Source: Oceanotoga teriensis (GTDB lineage Bacteria; Thermotogota; Thermotogae; Petrotogales; Petrotogaceae). Taken from it: a DNA stretch of 64,000 bases. How positions within the stretch are numbered: the stretch's first letter is position 1; each line of letters opens with the position of its first letter. The notes under the pieces were generated by a model that saw only the letters and a program-made list of their open reading frames with translations, ran no database searches and had not been told where the DNA came from. Below are positions 16,471 to 25,108 of this stretch, one piece after another. The translations under genes and the position numbers were made by a program. The DNA lies in contig NZ_QGGI01000008.1 in the NCBI RefSeq assembly GCF_003148465.1, positions 62,001 through 126,000 on the forward strand, in the 5' to 3' direction.

Positions 16471-17317
16471 ATTTTTCAAAATTTTTAAGATACTTCTCAA
16501 CTTTCTCTCCATCAGAATATCCCAATTCATAAAGTTTTTTAGAAGCTATTTTTTCTTTTTTTAAAGTTGTTATTCCAAAACATTCTTTCGGATCAACAAT
16601 CAAAACCTCTCCAGTTTTTTCCATTTTTTTGAGTTCTTCAACTGCTTCATTATATTTTTCATTTCTTTGTTCTATTTTCTTAAAAGTTTCTGGATATTTC
16701 CTCAAACTATGTTTTATGAGAGACATATGACTTTGCTTTCCTTTAATATAATCTCTCGGTCTTGTTAAAACTACCACAACTCTGTCACATCCATCTTTAA
16801 AAGCTTTTTTAAATGGAACAGGTTCAGCAATTCCACCATCATAATAAGGAACACCCTTAACAATATAAGGTTTACAAACAGTTGGAACACAACATGAAGC
16901 CTTAAGTATATCATAATTATTGCGACTAACATCAGATTTATTAAAATAACGAGCTTTTCCTGTATTTGCTTCAGTTGCAACAACCACATATTCAGATTTA
17001 GATTCTTTAAACGAATCATAATCAACTGGATTTTCTCCACCTTCATTAGATAAATTCGAATATATATAATCAAAATCAAAAAAAGAACCTTTTCTAAGCC
17101 AATTATGAAAACTCATATATTCTTTACGAAAAGCATATTCATAATAAAAAGGATAATTCCTTCCTTTTTGTTTTGCTACATATGACATGAGATTAGCACT
17201 TCCAGCAGAAACTCCAAGACAATAATCAAAGTCAATATTTCTTTCAATCAAATAATCATATACACCAGCAGAATAAATTCCTCTCATTCCACCACCAACA
17301 TCTACAATACCAATCAA
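16469..17317 (-). CDS. Patatin-like phospholipase (RssA/YjjU type)
   Basis: A 282-aa protein with the patatin catalytic elements in order: GIVDVGGGMRGIYSAG as oxyanion-hole loop, GVSAGSANLMSY as nucleophile elbow (GxSxG), and YYDGGIAEPVPF as the Asp of the DG motif. It would be a cytoplasmic or membrane-associated Ser-Asp acyl hydrolase. The start is TTG at 17317 with a GGGGGAG site upstream. It is a single-gene unit convergent with the previous operon, with no visible link to neighbours. Confidence 0.9.
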   Translation of the reverse strand: MIGIVDVGGGMRGIYSAGVYDYLIERNIDFDYCLGVSAGSANLMSYVAKQKGRNYPFYYEYAFRKEYMSFHNWLRKGSFFDFDYIYSNLSNEGGENPVDYDSFKESKSEYVVVATEANTGKARYFNKSDVSRNNYDILKASCCVPTVCKPYIVKGVPYYDGGIAEPVPFKKAFKDGCDRVVVVLTRPRDYIKGKQSHMSLIKHSLRKYPETFKKIEQRNEKYNEAVEELKKMEKTGEVLIVDPKECFGITTLKKEKIASKKLYELGYSDGEKVEKYLKNFEK

Positions 17318-17422
17318 AAAAATTCACTCCCCCAATAATTATTATAATTAAATTTTATAATATATATGTTAAAATAAATATATATTATATATACCTAAGT
17401 ATACCTATAAAAATTCAAAAAA

Positions 17423-17461
17423 ATATCATCTTCTACCAATCAAAATAATAGAAGATGATAT
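17423..17461 (-). terminator. Terminator of the amino-sugar PTS operon
   Basis: A 13-bp perfect stem (ATATCATCTTCTA and its complement) with a 13-base loop is followed on the minus strand by a run of T, just after the kinase gene. Confidence 0.85.
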
Positions 17462-17476
17462 AATACATCAAATAAA

Positions 17477-18400
17477 TTAAACGTTTTTTATTTCTATCTT
17501 ATTTATAATATCTTTCAAAAAATTCAAATCAATATCACCAGTAGTTTTAGTAATGGCATTAGACATTCCACAAGCTGTTGCAAATTTTAATAATCTAATA
17601 TCATCATAATCCTTTTCATAGCCAATCATAAAACCAGCAATCATAGAATCACCAGATCCAACTGGATTAATAACATTGATCTTTGGAATCATAATCCTAT
17701 AAAAATTATTTTTGAGTTTGGCAATCGCTCCATCTTCACCAAGTGATACTATAATATTTTCCAATTCAAGATTTTCAATCTCTTCAATAAAATTTTTTTG
17801 ATTTAAATTTTTATTTAACAAACTATTAATTTCATCTAAATTAGGTTTTATAAGAAAAGGCTTTGCTTCAATACCATTTTTCAAATACTCTCCACTTGAA
17901 TCTAAAATTATTTTAATATCAAATTTATTAGAATACATTATCAATCTTTTATAAACATTATCTTTCAAACCTTGAGGAATACTTCCAGAAACACTGACAA
18001 ACTTTATATCTGAATTTTGCTCCAAAATATTCTCAAATTTCTTTAAAAACAAATAAAAATATTCTTCAGTTATAACAGGTCCTTTCTCCAAAATCTCCGT
18101 ATGAGACCCGTCATCAGATAATATAGCTATACAATTTCTTGTTTCTCCATCAATATTTACAAAATCATTAATTATAGATAATCTATCGAGTTCATCTTTT
18201 ATATATTCTCCAGATTTTCCTCCCAAAAAACCTGTAGCCATCACATCCATATCAAGCTTTTTTAGAACTCTTGAAACATTAAGACCTTTACCACCAGAAG
18301 TTATTTTTTCATACTTTGTTCTATAAACCCCGTTTTTATTAAAACCTTCTACATAATAACTTCTATCAATTGAAGGATTCAGAGTAACAGTTAAAAGCAA
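17477..18400 (-). CDS. 1-phosphofructokinase/tagatose-6-phosphate kinase family (LacC/FruK-like)
   Basis: A 307-aa PfkB-type kinase. VTLNPSIDRSYYVEGFN at the N-terminus and SGGKGLNVSRVLKKL are typical of the hexose-phosphate kinase subgroup, and NPVGSGDSMIAGFMIGYE holds the catalytic Asp (GxGD). Next to a tagatose-bisphosphate-type aldolase and an AgaS homologue it most likely phosphorylates tagatose-6-phosphate to the 1,6-bisphosphate in the cytoplasm. It is the last gene of the operon. A fructose-1-phosphate kinase is the alternative, but the context does not favour it. Confidence 0.88.
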   Translation of the reverse strand: MLLTVTLNPSIDRSYYVEGFNKNGVYRTKYEKITSGGKGLNVSRVLKKLDMDVMATGFLGGKSGEYIKDELDRLSIINDFVNIDGETRNCIAILSDDGSHTEILEKGPVITEEYFYLFLKKFENILEQNSDIKFVSVSGSIPQGLKDNVYKRLIMYSNKFDIKIILDSSGEYLKNGIEAKPFLIKPNLDEINSLLNKNLNQKNFIEEIENLELENIIVSLGEDGAIAKLKNNFYRIMIPKINVINPVGSGDSMIAGFMIGYEKDYDDIRLLKFATACGMSNAITKTTGDIDLNFLKDIINKIEIKNV

Positions 18401-18415
18401 ATAAATTCACCTCTT

Positions 18416-19264
18416 TTAAAATTTTCCTTCACTTCCACAAAGCTTTATCTTTTTAATAACTATATCTCTCATAGCTTCTTTACCAGGAGTCATATAATTT
18501 CTTGGATCACTTTCATCTGGATGATCAACTAAATATTTTCTAACGGCTTTAGAAAAAGGTACTTTCAATTCCGTTGCTATATTAACTTTATTTATTCCAT
18601 ACTCAATACATTTAATAACATCATCATCTGGAAGATCTGATGCTCCATGGAGAACCAATGGAATATTCACTTTCTTATTTATTGTTTTTAATCTTTCAAA
18701 ATCAAGTTTAGGCTTATTTTTATACAAACCATGTGCAGTTCCAATTGCTACAGCCAATGAATCTATATTAGTTCTATTTATAAAATCACAAACATAATCA
18801 GGGTTCGTCAAAAAAACTTCATCATCTTTAACTTCAATATGCTCTTCTCTACCACCAAGTTTTCCAAGTTCTGCCTCTACAGTGGCATTAAAATTGTGAG
18901 CATAATCAGATACTTCATGAGATATAATTATATTTTTTTCATATTCTTCCATAGAAGCATCTATCATAACTGAACCAAATCCAAGCCTTATCAAACTCTT
19001 AATTTCTTCTTTATCTACAAAATGATCCAAATGTAAAATAATCGGAATTTTATACTTTTGAATAGAAGCTTCAGCCATTTTAATCAAAAACTCAGCACCA
19101 GCATACTTCACAGTACCAGGAGTGGCCGCAATAATAACAGGAGATCTCAATTCTGCAGATGATTCTACAACAACTTGAAAATTTTCAAGATTATGTATAT
19201 TAAATGCTGGAACAGCATAATTTTCATTCCTTGCTTTCTCGAGTACTTCTTTAGATGAAATCAT
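18416..19264 (-). CDS. Class II tagatose-/fructose-bisphosphate aldolase (GatY/KbaY-like)
   Basis: A 282-aa zinc aldolase. NYAVPAFNIHNLENFQVVVE at the N-terminus, ILHLDHFVD with catalytic Asp and zinc His, VEAELGKLGGRE with a zinc Glu, and AIGTAHGLY and LVLHGASDLP with the remaining zinc His residues are all visible. It splits tagatose- or fructose-1,6-bisphosphate into dihydroxyacetone phosphate and glyceraldehyde-3-phosphate. Length and the DLPDDDV segment suit the GatY/KbaY group. It sits between PTS EIIA and the kinase, which supports the tagatose branch of galactosamine use. Confidence 0.9.
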   Translation of the reverse strand: MISSKEVLEKARNENYAVPAFNIHNLENFQVVVESSAELRSPVIIAATPGTVKYAGAEFLIKMAEASIQKYKIPIILHLDHFVDKEEIKSLIRLGFGSVMIDASMEEYEKNIIISHEVSDYAHNFNATVEAELGKLGGREEHIEVKDDEVFLTNPDYVCDFINRTNIDSLAVAIGTAHGLYKNKPKLDFERLKTINKKVNIPLVLHGASDLPDDDVIKCIEYGINKVNIATELKVPFSKAVRKYLVDHPDESDPRNYMTPGKEAMRDIVIKKIKLCGSEGKF

Positions 19265-19307
19265 ATTTTCTCCTCCATTTTCAAAAAATTAATATTTTTT
19301 GATTCAT

Positions 19308-19730
19308 TCAAATACCCTTCTCTACAAAGTTATTTTTATTATTTTTTAAATTAAACTCTTTTAAAGTATTTGGAAATTCTTTTTTCATAATACTTAAATT
19401 TTCATCAACAGAAGACATTCTATTCATAAAAATCTCAAGTAGTATTGGCAAATTAATACCACCAACAACCTTTACATTATTATATTTCAAAGATATTATA
19501 GAACTTTGTTTAAAAGGAGATCCTCCAGCAATATCACAAAGTATAAAAATGTCATCTAAATCTCTAAACTTAGTTATAGAACTATGAATTTTTTTATCTA
19601 AATCATCTAAATTTTCTCCATCTACAAAATTAACAATATCCACATATTTCTGTTTACCAATTATCATTTCTGCAGAAGATAAAATACCATTTGCAAAATT
19701 ACCATGACTTGCTAAAATAATTCCTATCAA
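19308..19730 (-). CDS. PTS EIIA component, mannose/N-acetylgalactosamine family
   Basis: A 140-aa mannose-family EIIA domain. GIILASHGNFANGILSSAEM contains the phosphorylated His (residue 9), and FILCDIAGGSPFKQSSIISL is the conserved DxxGGSP region. It accepts phosphate from HPr and passes it to EIIB (gene at 21334). It is a stand-alone IIA, unlike the fused IIAB of ManX. The gene follows EIID by 13 bases in a single operon. Confidence 0.92.
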   Translation of the reverse strand: MIGIILASHGNFANGILSSAEMIIGKQKYVDIVNFVDGENLDDLDKKIHSSITKFRDLDDIFILCDIAGGSPFKQSSIISLKYNNVKVVGGINLPILLEIFMNRMSSVDENLSIMKKEFPNTLKEFNLKNNKNNFVEKGI

Positions 19731-19743
19731 AATAAATCACTTC

Positions 19744-20565
19744 CTATACTATACCTATTAAATGACCCAATATTCCTATCAAAACAGTTATTCCTATCAA
19801 CAAAATAGGTGATCTTCCCTTTTTTAAAAGTTTATACATTATCAATGTATAACCAAGAGGTAAAATATTTGGCATTATTTTATCAAGTAAATCCTTTTGA
19901 ACATCAACTGTAGCTTTTCCAGCATGTATAACAGCTGTAAGATTAAAATTAATATATGAAGCAATTAATCCTCCAACAACTAAAAGCCCTAATATTCCTG
20001 CTGCCCTTGAAATTAACTTTGTATTTTCTTTAAGCTTAGTTATAGCACTAACTCCAGTATTATACCCATATCTCATAAGACCAAATCTCAAAGCAAAATG
20101 TACTATATTAAAAATAAGTAAAAACACAAAAGGTCCAGCAATACTACCCTCTAAAGATATAGAAGCTCCAACACCTGCTGCGATAGGTAAAAGAGTCAAC
20201 CAAAACAATGCATCTCCTATTCCTCCCAAAGGTCCCATAGTTGCTATTTTAATATTTCTTATAGTATCTATACTTTCTTTAGCCTCTTCCATAGCTATAA
20301 CAATTCCCATTATAAAAGTTACTAAAAAAGGATGTGTATTAAAAAATTCCATATGCATTTTCATAGACTTCGATAAATCATTTTTATTTTTATGAATTTT
20401 TTTCAAACCAGGCAATAATGAATATAACCAACCACAAGCCTGCATTCTTTCATAATTAAAAGATGCTTGAAGCAATAAAGATCTCCATGCCATCTTATCC
20501 AAATCTCTCTTTGTAATTACTTTTTCTTTACTTCTATCTTCATATAAATTAGATTCCATCTGCAT
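19744..20565 (-). CDS. PTS EIID component, mannose/N-acetylgalactosamine family
   Basis: A 273-aa EIID: TKRDLDKMAWRSLLLQASFN, YERMQACGWLYSLLPGL and GPLGGIGDALFWLTLLPIAA are typical. The protein lies largely at the membrane, with C-terminal hydrophobic segments. Frame codons upstream of 20565 lie inside EIIC; ATG 20565 and ATG 20559 are both close to AGGAGG, the latter with better spacing. With EIIC it forms the translocation channel. The two reading frames overlap by 17 bases at the chosen start. Confidence 0.9.
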   Translation of the reverse strand: MQMESNLYEDRSKEKVITKRDLDKMAWRSLLLQASFNYERMQACGWLYSLLPGLKKIHKNKNDLSKSMKMHMEFFNTHPFLVTFIMGIVIAMEEAKESIDTIRNIKIATMGPLGGIGDALFWLTLLPIAAGVGASISLEGSIAGPFVFLLIFNIVHFALRFGLMRYGYNTGVSAITKLKENTKLISRAAGILGLLVVGGLIASYINFNLTAVIHAGKATVDVQKDLLDKIMPNILPLGYTLIMYKLLKKGRSPILLIGITVLIGILGHLIGIV

Positions 20566-21316
20566 ATTCCTCCTTTTTTTCTTCTTTATTAGGTTTATTT
20601 TTTTGATTAAAATAATCATACATTGCTATTGAAACTCCTATGAGTGCTACAGCTAAAATAGGAAGTTTTAAATAAGTTACTAAAATAAAACCTAAAATAA
20701 GAAAACCAACCTGTTCTTTTTTCAACATTATCTTCAAAAGCATTGCAAATCCTATAGCTGGCATCATTCCACCCGCAACGCCTAAACCTTCAATAAGCCA
20801 TGTTGGAAGAGCCTCAACTATAGTTTGAGCGGATTCTGCTCCTAAATAAACAGGTAAAAAGGCTATTACAGCATAAAATAAAAATAATCCCAAAATAGCT
20901 AAATAATTTATTTTTTCTATTCCTTTCAAATTTGTCTTTTCCGCATATTCATCCGCCTTATGCATAACCGGAGACATAATAGTAAACAAAAGTGTAACCA
21001 TAGCTTGAGCAGCCACTGCAAAAGGAACTGCTATCCCTATTGCAACATTTGGATCTTGATTTGCCAAAATAGCTATAGAAGTTCCTATAACTCCACCAAT
21101 AACAACATTAGGTGGTTGAGCTCCAGCTAATGGAACCATCCCCATCCAAACTAATTCCAAAGTTGCCCCAGCAATAATACCAGTAGTGACATCTCCTAAA
21201 ATCAAACCAACAACAAGCCCAGTAACAACTGGTCTATGAATATGAGTCAACCCATTAAACAAATCAATACCCGCTATACCTGCCCATATAGCAATAAGTA
21301 AAGCCTGTAAAAACAT
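20549..21316 (-). CDS. PTS EIIC component, mannose/N-acetylgalactosamine family
   Basis: A 255-aa polytopic membrane protein. LIAIWAGIAGIDLFNGLTHI at the N-terminus and LELVWMGMVPLAGAQPPNVV near residue 55 are EIIC signatures, and about seven hydrophobic stretches follow. It forms the sugar channel together with EIID. The gene follows EIIB by 17 bases and has a GGGGGG-type site. Specificity (galactosamine, GalNAc or another hexosamine) cannot be read from EIIC alone. Confidence 0.92.
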   Translation of the reverse strand: MFLQALLIAIWAGIAGIDLFNGLTHIHRPVVTGLVVGLILGDVTTGIIAGATLELVWMGMVPLAGAQPPNVVIGGVIGTSIAILANQDPNVAIGIAVPFAVAAQAMVTLLFTIMSPVMHKADEYAEKTNLKGIEKINYLAILGLFLFYAVIAFLPVYLGAESAQTIVEALPTWLIEGLGVAGGMMPAIGFAMLLKIMLKKEQVGFLILGFILVTYLKLPILAVALIGVSIAMYDYFNQKNKPNKEEKKEEYADGI

Positions 21317-21333
21317 TCAAATCCCCCCTTTAA

Positions 21334-21813
21334 TTAAAAAAATTTTTTTATATCTTTACCAATTTCATCTGGAACTCTTTGTATAATACATTCAATATTT
21401 TTATCCGTAAGTTTTTTAAAAACATTCAAATCATTCTCATCTACTGAAACAGTAGAAGTAATCTGTTTTTTTCCCTCAGAAAAATGCATATTTCCAATAT
21501 TAACCTTTTTTAAAGGAACTCCACCTTCAACAAGTTTCAAAACATCTTCAGGCGTTCTAACAACTATAAAAATTTTTTGATGTGGTGCAGCTTTGTGAAT
21601 AATATCTATACATTTTTGAATAGAAAAATACCTCGTTTGAACATTTTCTGGTGCCGCCATATCCATAAGACTTTGTTGAACTTGATCCTTTGAAACTTCA
21701 TCATTTGCAACTAAAATCAAATTTGTTCCAAGATGATTACTCCAAGTAACTGCAACTTGGCCATGAATAAGTCTGTTATCAATACGTGTTAAAAGAATAT
21801 TTGGTTCTCCCAT
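21334..21813 (-). CDS. PTS EIIB component, mannose/N-acetylgalactosamine family
   Basis: A 159-aa EIIB. LTRIDNRLIHGQVAVTWSN holds the phosphorylated His (residue 17), and LILVANDEVSKDQVQQSLMD and KKVNIGNMHF follow the family order. It takes phosphate from EIIA and transfers it to the incoming sugar. It is the first PTS gene after the AgaS-like isomerase, with AGGGAGG before its ATG. Confidence 0.92.
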   Translation of the reverse strand: MGEPNILLTRIDNRLIHGQVAVTWSNHLGTNLILVANDEVSKDQVQQSLMDMAAPENVQTRYFSIQKCIDIIHKAAPHQKIFIVVRTPEDVLKLVEGGVPLKKVNIGNMHFSEGKKQITSTVSVDENDLNVFKKLTDKNIECIIQRVPDEIGKDIKKFF

Positions 21814-21841
21814 GTCTAAATCCTCCCTAAGATAAATATTT

Positions 21842-23008
21842 TTATTTATAAATTTTTACTCCCTTAACCACCCTATTCACCTGACCATTTGGAGAAGGGT
21901 TATCGGGATTAATCTCTAACAATACAGAAGAAATAAAAGCATATATTTGAGCTAAAACTAAATAATCAAAATAAATAAGTTCTTTAATATTCAGATCCTC
22001 ATAAATATCAGAAAAATCAAAATAAAATTCTGTATAATCCTTAATATTTTTAAACCCCTTAGGATCACAAATAAGAATATTTTTATAATTATTTTGAGAC
22101 TTTATTTCATCAATTAAATCAATTTCATACTTATTAGTAAAATCATCTACATTCAAATAAAAAAATATATCTGTTTCTTCGTTCAAAATAGACTTAGGGC
22201 CATGTCTAAATCCTAAAAAAGTTTCAAAAGAACTTTCTTTTTGTCCAGAAGTTAACTCCAAAACCTTCAATCTAGTCTCACGAATAAAACCTTTCAAAAT
22301 ATCAGATCCAAGAAAAACAACCCTATTCGATTTAAAATTACAAATATTTTTTATTTTCTTATAATCTTCTTCAATTATTTTTTCAGCTCTTTTAGATATT
22401 AAATTAATATCTTTCTTATATAATTCAAAATTATCAATATCGAATAAAATCATTGCTGATAAAAGCATTGAACTAAAACTTCCAGTCATAGCAAAGCCTC
22501 TATCATTTGACTTTTCAGGCATCAATATAGTTAAATCTTTTTCACTGTTTTTAAACCTTTTATAAAGTTCTCCTTCATTATTACAGGTAATTATAATGTT
22601 GAATAAATCATCAATATAACTCTCTGCAATATCTATAGCAGCAATACTTTCTGGACTATTACCAGATCTACCAAAAGAAATCAATAAAGTAGATTTTTCT
22701 CTCAATAAATATTTTTCAGGACTTGTAACCAAATCAGTTGTTGGTATATATTCACTAAAAATATTCTTTTTATATAATAAATATGGAACTAATACCTCTC
22801 CTATATAAGCTGATGTACCAGCACCTGTAAATATTATTCTTAAATCTTTATCTTCTAATTTATTAAATAAATATTTTTTAAAATCTTCTTTTTTATCAAT
22901 AAATATTTCTAAAACCTGTTCCCATAAAAAAGGCTGTTGACTAATTTCTTCTGCAGTAATAAAACCACTTTCTGATTCATTTATACAATTTCCAAAAAAT
23001 TCTTTCAT
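21842..23008 (-). CDS. AgaS-family sugar-phosphate isomerase/deaminase (SIS domains)
   Basis: A 388-aa protein with two SIS domains. IIFTGAGTSAYIGEVLVPYL and LLISFGRSGNSPESIAAIDI are in the first; GFRHGPKSILNEETDIFFYL and the terminal NPDNPSPNGQVNRVVKG follow the AgaS pattern. AgaS converts galactosamine-6-phosphate to tagatose-6-phosphate and ammonia. The start at 23008 has AGGTGG at five-base spacing; an upstream in-frame ATG at 23035 does not. It opens the operon, preceded by an operator half matching the GntR palindrome. No deacetylase gene lies in the operon, so the substrate may be galactosamine or deacetylation may occur elsewhere. Confidence 0.9.
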   Translation of the reverse strand: MKEFFGNCINESESGFITAEEISQQPFLWEQVLEIFIDKKEDFKKYLFNKLEDKDLRIIFTGAGTSAYIGEVLVPYLLYKKNIFSEYIPTTDLVTSPEKYLLREKSTLLISFGRSGNSPESIAAIDIAESYIDDLFNIIITCNNEGELYKRFKNSEKDLTILMPEKSNDRGFAMTGSFSSMLLSAMILFDIDNFELYKKDINLISKRAEKIIEEDYKKIKNICNFKSNRVVFLGSDILKGFIRETRLKVLELTSGQKESSFETFLGFRHGPKSILNEETDIFFYLNVDDFTNKYEIDLIDEIKSQNNYKNILICDPKGFKNIKDYTEFYFDFSDIYEDLNIKELIYFDYLVLAQIYAFISSVLLEINPDNPSPNGQVNRVVKGVKIYK

Positions 23009-23047
23009 AATATCCACCTCTCCAATCATAATCATTATGTCATCATG

Positions 23048-23059
23048 TTGTTATTACCA
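23048..23059. promoter_or_regulatory. Operator-like site before the amino-sugar operon
   Basis: TTGTTATTACCA matches the palindrome TGGTAATTACCA (found before the GntR gene) at 10 of 12 positions. It lies 40 bases before the AgaS-like start, where a repressor would block the operon. Confidence 0.6.
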
Positions 23060-23072
23060 GTTTCTTTTAAAA

Positions 23073-23100
23073 AATAAATAAGCATAAAAACTTATTTATT
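23073..23100 (-). terminator. Terminator between the GntR regulator and the amino-sugar operon
   Basis: AATAAATAAG and its complement form a 10-bp A/T stem with an 8-base loop overlapping the GntR stop, followed on the minus strand by T-rich DNA. The stem is G+C-poor, so it may be leaky. Confidence 0.55.
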
Positions 23101-23824
23101 TTTCAAGAACTACATGGAATTTAAACTTATCTCCTCTTGCTATACTGGTAGTGTATTCAATAATATTATTGTTTTCATAAGTTATTCTCTCAATTTTCAT
23201 ACCATTAATATCTCTATTAACTTCTAAATATTTAGCTTCTTCTTCTCTTATATAAACTGGTTGAAAAACTTCTTCTGCTTTATTAAATTTAGCTTTAAAT
23301 CTTTGCATAAAAATATCGTACATTTGTGAATTCTCGAGATCTTCTTTTGTTATTCCAGGAAATCTATTATAAGGAACATACGTTGTTTCTATCATCATAG
23401 GCTCATCATTTGCAAGTCTAAGCCTTATAAATTTATAAATATTATCTCCAATATCAATATTCATTTTTTTTGATATTTTTTCATTGCAATTTATTATATT
23501 AAATTCTATAACTTTAGAAGATGGCTTTTTACCTATTTTTTTCATCTCTTCACTAAAACTATAAAATTTGAGTAAATCTTGTTTAAACCTTTTAGGTGAT
23601 ACAAAAGTTCCTTTACCATGTTCAATATAGATATATCCATCTTTTTCAAGTTCTAACAAAGTCTTTCTAACAGTAGACCTACTAACCTGATAATAATCAC
23701 ACAACTCTCTTTCAGAAGGGATTTTATCATTCTCTTTATAAATGCCAGAATCTATTTTTTCTACTATTATATCCATCAATTGATAATACAATGGAATTCT
23801 ACTTTTTTTATCTATTTTATTCAT
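23096..23824 (-). CDS. GntR-family regulator of the amino-sugar operon (HutC/UTRA type, AgaR-like role)
   Basis: A 242-aa regulator: IPLYYQLMDIIVEKIDSGIY, SERELCDYYQVSRSTVRKTL and GYIYIEHGKGTFVSP form the winged helix, and a UTRA domain follows (YKFIRLRLANDEPMMIETTY). The start at 23824 has GGAGGG at seven-base spacing, while the longest frame starts upstream without one. A perfect palindrome 22 bases before the start, and a partner site before the PTS operon, indicate self-control and operon control. UTRA domains of this class commonly bind hexosamine-phosphates. It differs from the first GntR protein (4882) but has the same architecture. Confidence 0.9.
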   Translation of the reverse strand: MNKIDKKSRIPLYYQLMDIIVEKIDSGIYKENDKIPSERELCDYYQVSRSTVRKTLLELEKDGYIYIEHGKGTFVSPKRFKQDLLKFYSFSEEMKKIGKKPSSKVIEFNIINCNEKISKKMNIDIGDNIYKFIRLRLANDEPMMIETTYVPYNRFPGITKEDLENSQMYDIFMQRFKAKFNKAEEVFQPVYIREEEAKYLEVNRDINGMKIERITYENNNIIEYTTSIARGDKFKFHVVLEK

Positions 23825-23845
23825 TAAATTCCCTCCACTTATCAT

Positions 23846-23859
23846 GTGGTAATTACCAC
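23846..23859. promoter_or_regulatory. Palindromic GntR operator (autoregulatory)
   Basis: GTGGTAATTACCAC is a perfect 14-bp palindrome lying 22 bases upstream of the regulator start. Its TGGTnnnnACCA core is the usual HutC/NagR-type GntR site. Confidence 0.75.
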
Positions 23860-23973
23860 TCTTTTTTATAATAACAAAAAATATGATAAACGTCAATTTT
23901 AAAAAAAAGGTATTATTAGTATTTAAATACTTTTTTTATCATTTTTCTTTTAATATCTTTAAGTTATTATAAA

Positions 23974-24729
23974 TTACTTTTTTCTTATTACAAAATGAAT
24001 ATGTTCTGCTTCACCTATAAAATATGGATCATGGCAGATCTTCAATTCATTGTTTAAAAGTTGGTCAAAATTCTTTTCAATAATATTTTCATCACAATCA
24101 TCACAAATAACCTTACCAGCTAATTCAATCTTTTCAAAACCATATTTCTTACATATTTCTTCTATATCTTCCGCTGAAAAAGCCCTTGACGTAAAAATAC
24201 CATCTTCAGATCCTATATTAGCTTTCTTTTTATCATATAAATAATTCAAAGCTAAAAAATCCCCTTGAGAAATTATTTGAGACATAAAAGAATAAAAACT
24301 ATCAACAGAAGCGATCAAAATACCATCATTTTTTAAAACTCTTTTTATTTCTAAAAGAACTTTATCAAGATCTTCAACATAACTTAAAACATCACCTTGT
24401 GCATTAATTATATCAAAACTTTCATCATCAAAAGGCATATCTTCTGCCAAAGCTTTAATATATTTAATGTTTTTAAAGTTTTTAGTCTTATCTTTACATA
24501 TTTCAAGCATTTTTTCTGATGGTTCAAGAGCATATACACTTTCAACTCTCTCAGACAACCAATATGTCCAATAACCAGTTCCAGCACCAAGATCAAGAAT
24601 ATGATATTCTTCTTTTATATATTTTTCTACAAGCTTTTTAGTTATTTCATTAAACAACATCCAATAATAATTATCATACTGTGTATCATACTTATTTGCT
24701 ATCCTATCATAATAAATCCATGATTTCAT
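23974..24729 (-). CDS. Class I SAM-dependent methyltransferase
   Basis: A 251-aa protein with a Rossmann methyltransferase core. ILDLGAGTGYWTYWLSERVE is motif I, YALEPSEKMLEICKDK motif II, and ALAEDMPFDDESFDIINAQG motif III to IV. These suit the UbiE/Methyltransf_11 type. The C-terminal part holds a CDDCDE segment and ends in HIHFVIRK. The substrate is unknown. AGAGAGG precedes the start. It is a lone gene divergent from the cobalamin riboswitch, with no evident functional partner. Confidence 0.88.
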   Translation of the reverse strand: MKSWIYYDRIANKYDTQYDNYYWMLFNEITKKLVEKYIKEEYHILDLGAGTGYWTYWLSERVESVYALEPSEKMLEICKDKTKNFKNIKYIKALAEDMPFDDESFDIINAQGDVLSYVEDLDKVLLEIKRVLKNDGILIASVDSFYSFMSQIISQGDFLALNYLYDKKKANIGSEDGIFTSRAFSAEDIEEICKKYGFEKIELAGKVICDDCDENIIEKNFDQLLNNELKICHDPYFIGEAEHIHFVIRKK

Positions 24730-24793
24730 CTTACAACCTCTCTTAAACTTAGAATTTTATAAAAAAATTATAACATATATCAAATTTTGAAGT

Positions 24794-24822
24794 TTGTCAT
24801 TTATTTCAATGTATGGTATCAT
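24794..24822 (+). promoter_or_regulatory. Candidate promoter of the riboswitch-cbiMNQO transcript
   Basis: TTGTCA (24794-24799) and TATCAT (24817-24822) are 17 bases apart, ending about 20 bases before the riboswitch consensus begins. Confidence 0.5.
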
Positions 24823-24840
24823 TTATAAAATTTAATAACT

Positions 24841-24990
24841 TTATTGGGTGCCAAAAGGCATAACGAGGAAATGGGTGTAAATCCCATACAGCCCCCGCTA
24901 CTGTGATGCTGACTAAAATGAATTAACCACTGGATTTTTCTGGGAAGGATCATTTAAGGATGAAGCTAAGTCAGGAGACTTACCCAATAA
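24841..24990 (+). promoter_or_regulatory. Cobalamin (B12) riboswitch
   Basis: The leader carries the conserved blocks of the AdoCbl aptamer in order: a GGGTGCC-type P1 arm, AAATGGGTG, then GCCCCCGCTACTGTGATGC, then AACCACTGG followed by TGGGAAGG, and finally AAGTCAGGAGACTTACCCA closing P1. It lies upstream of cbiM. A terminator at 25061-25083 suggests transcriptional control: with B12 bound, transcription stops before the cobalt importer. Confidence 0.93.
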
Positions 24991-25060
24991 AATATAACAA
25001 GTATTTTTCGGGAGGACAAATACTGTGAGTTTTTATATATAAATATATATAATATATAAA

Positions 25061-25083
25061 CCCATAGTATTTTTTACTATGGG
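25061..25083 (+). terminator. Riboswitch expression-platform terminator
   Basis: CCCATAGTA / TACTATGGG form a 9-bp stem with a five-T loop, followed by ATTTTTT, 26 bases before the cbiM start. It is the expected ligand-dependent terminator of the upstream aptamer. Confidence 0.8.
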
Positions 25084-25108
25084 ATTTTTTATTTAAGGGG
25101 GTAAGTTT

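Noticed and set aside
17477-18400. Fructose-specific 1-phosphofructokinase of a fructose PTS
   Set aside because: The adjoining PTS is of the mannose/amino-sugar family with AgaS- and GatY-like genes, which favours tagatose-6-phosphate.
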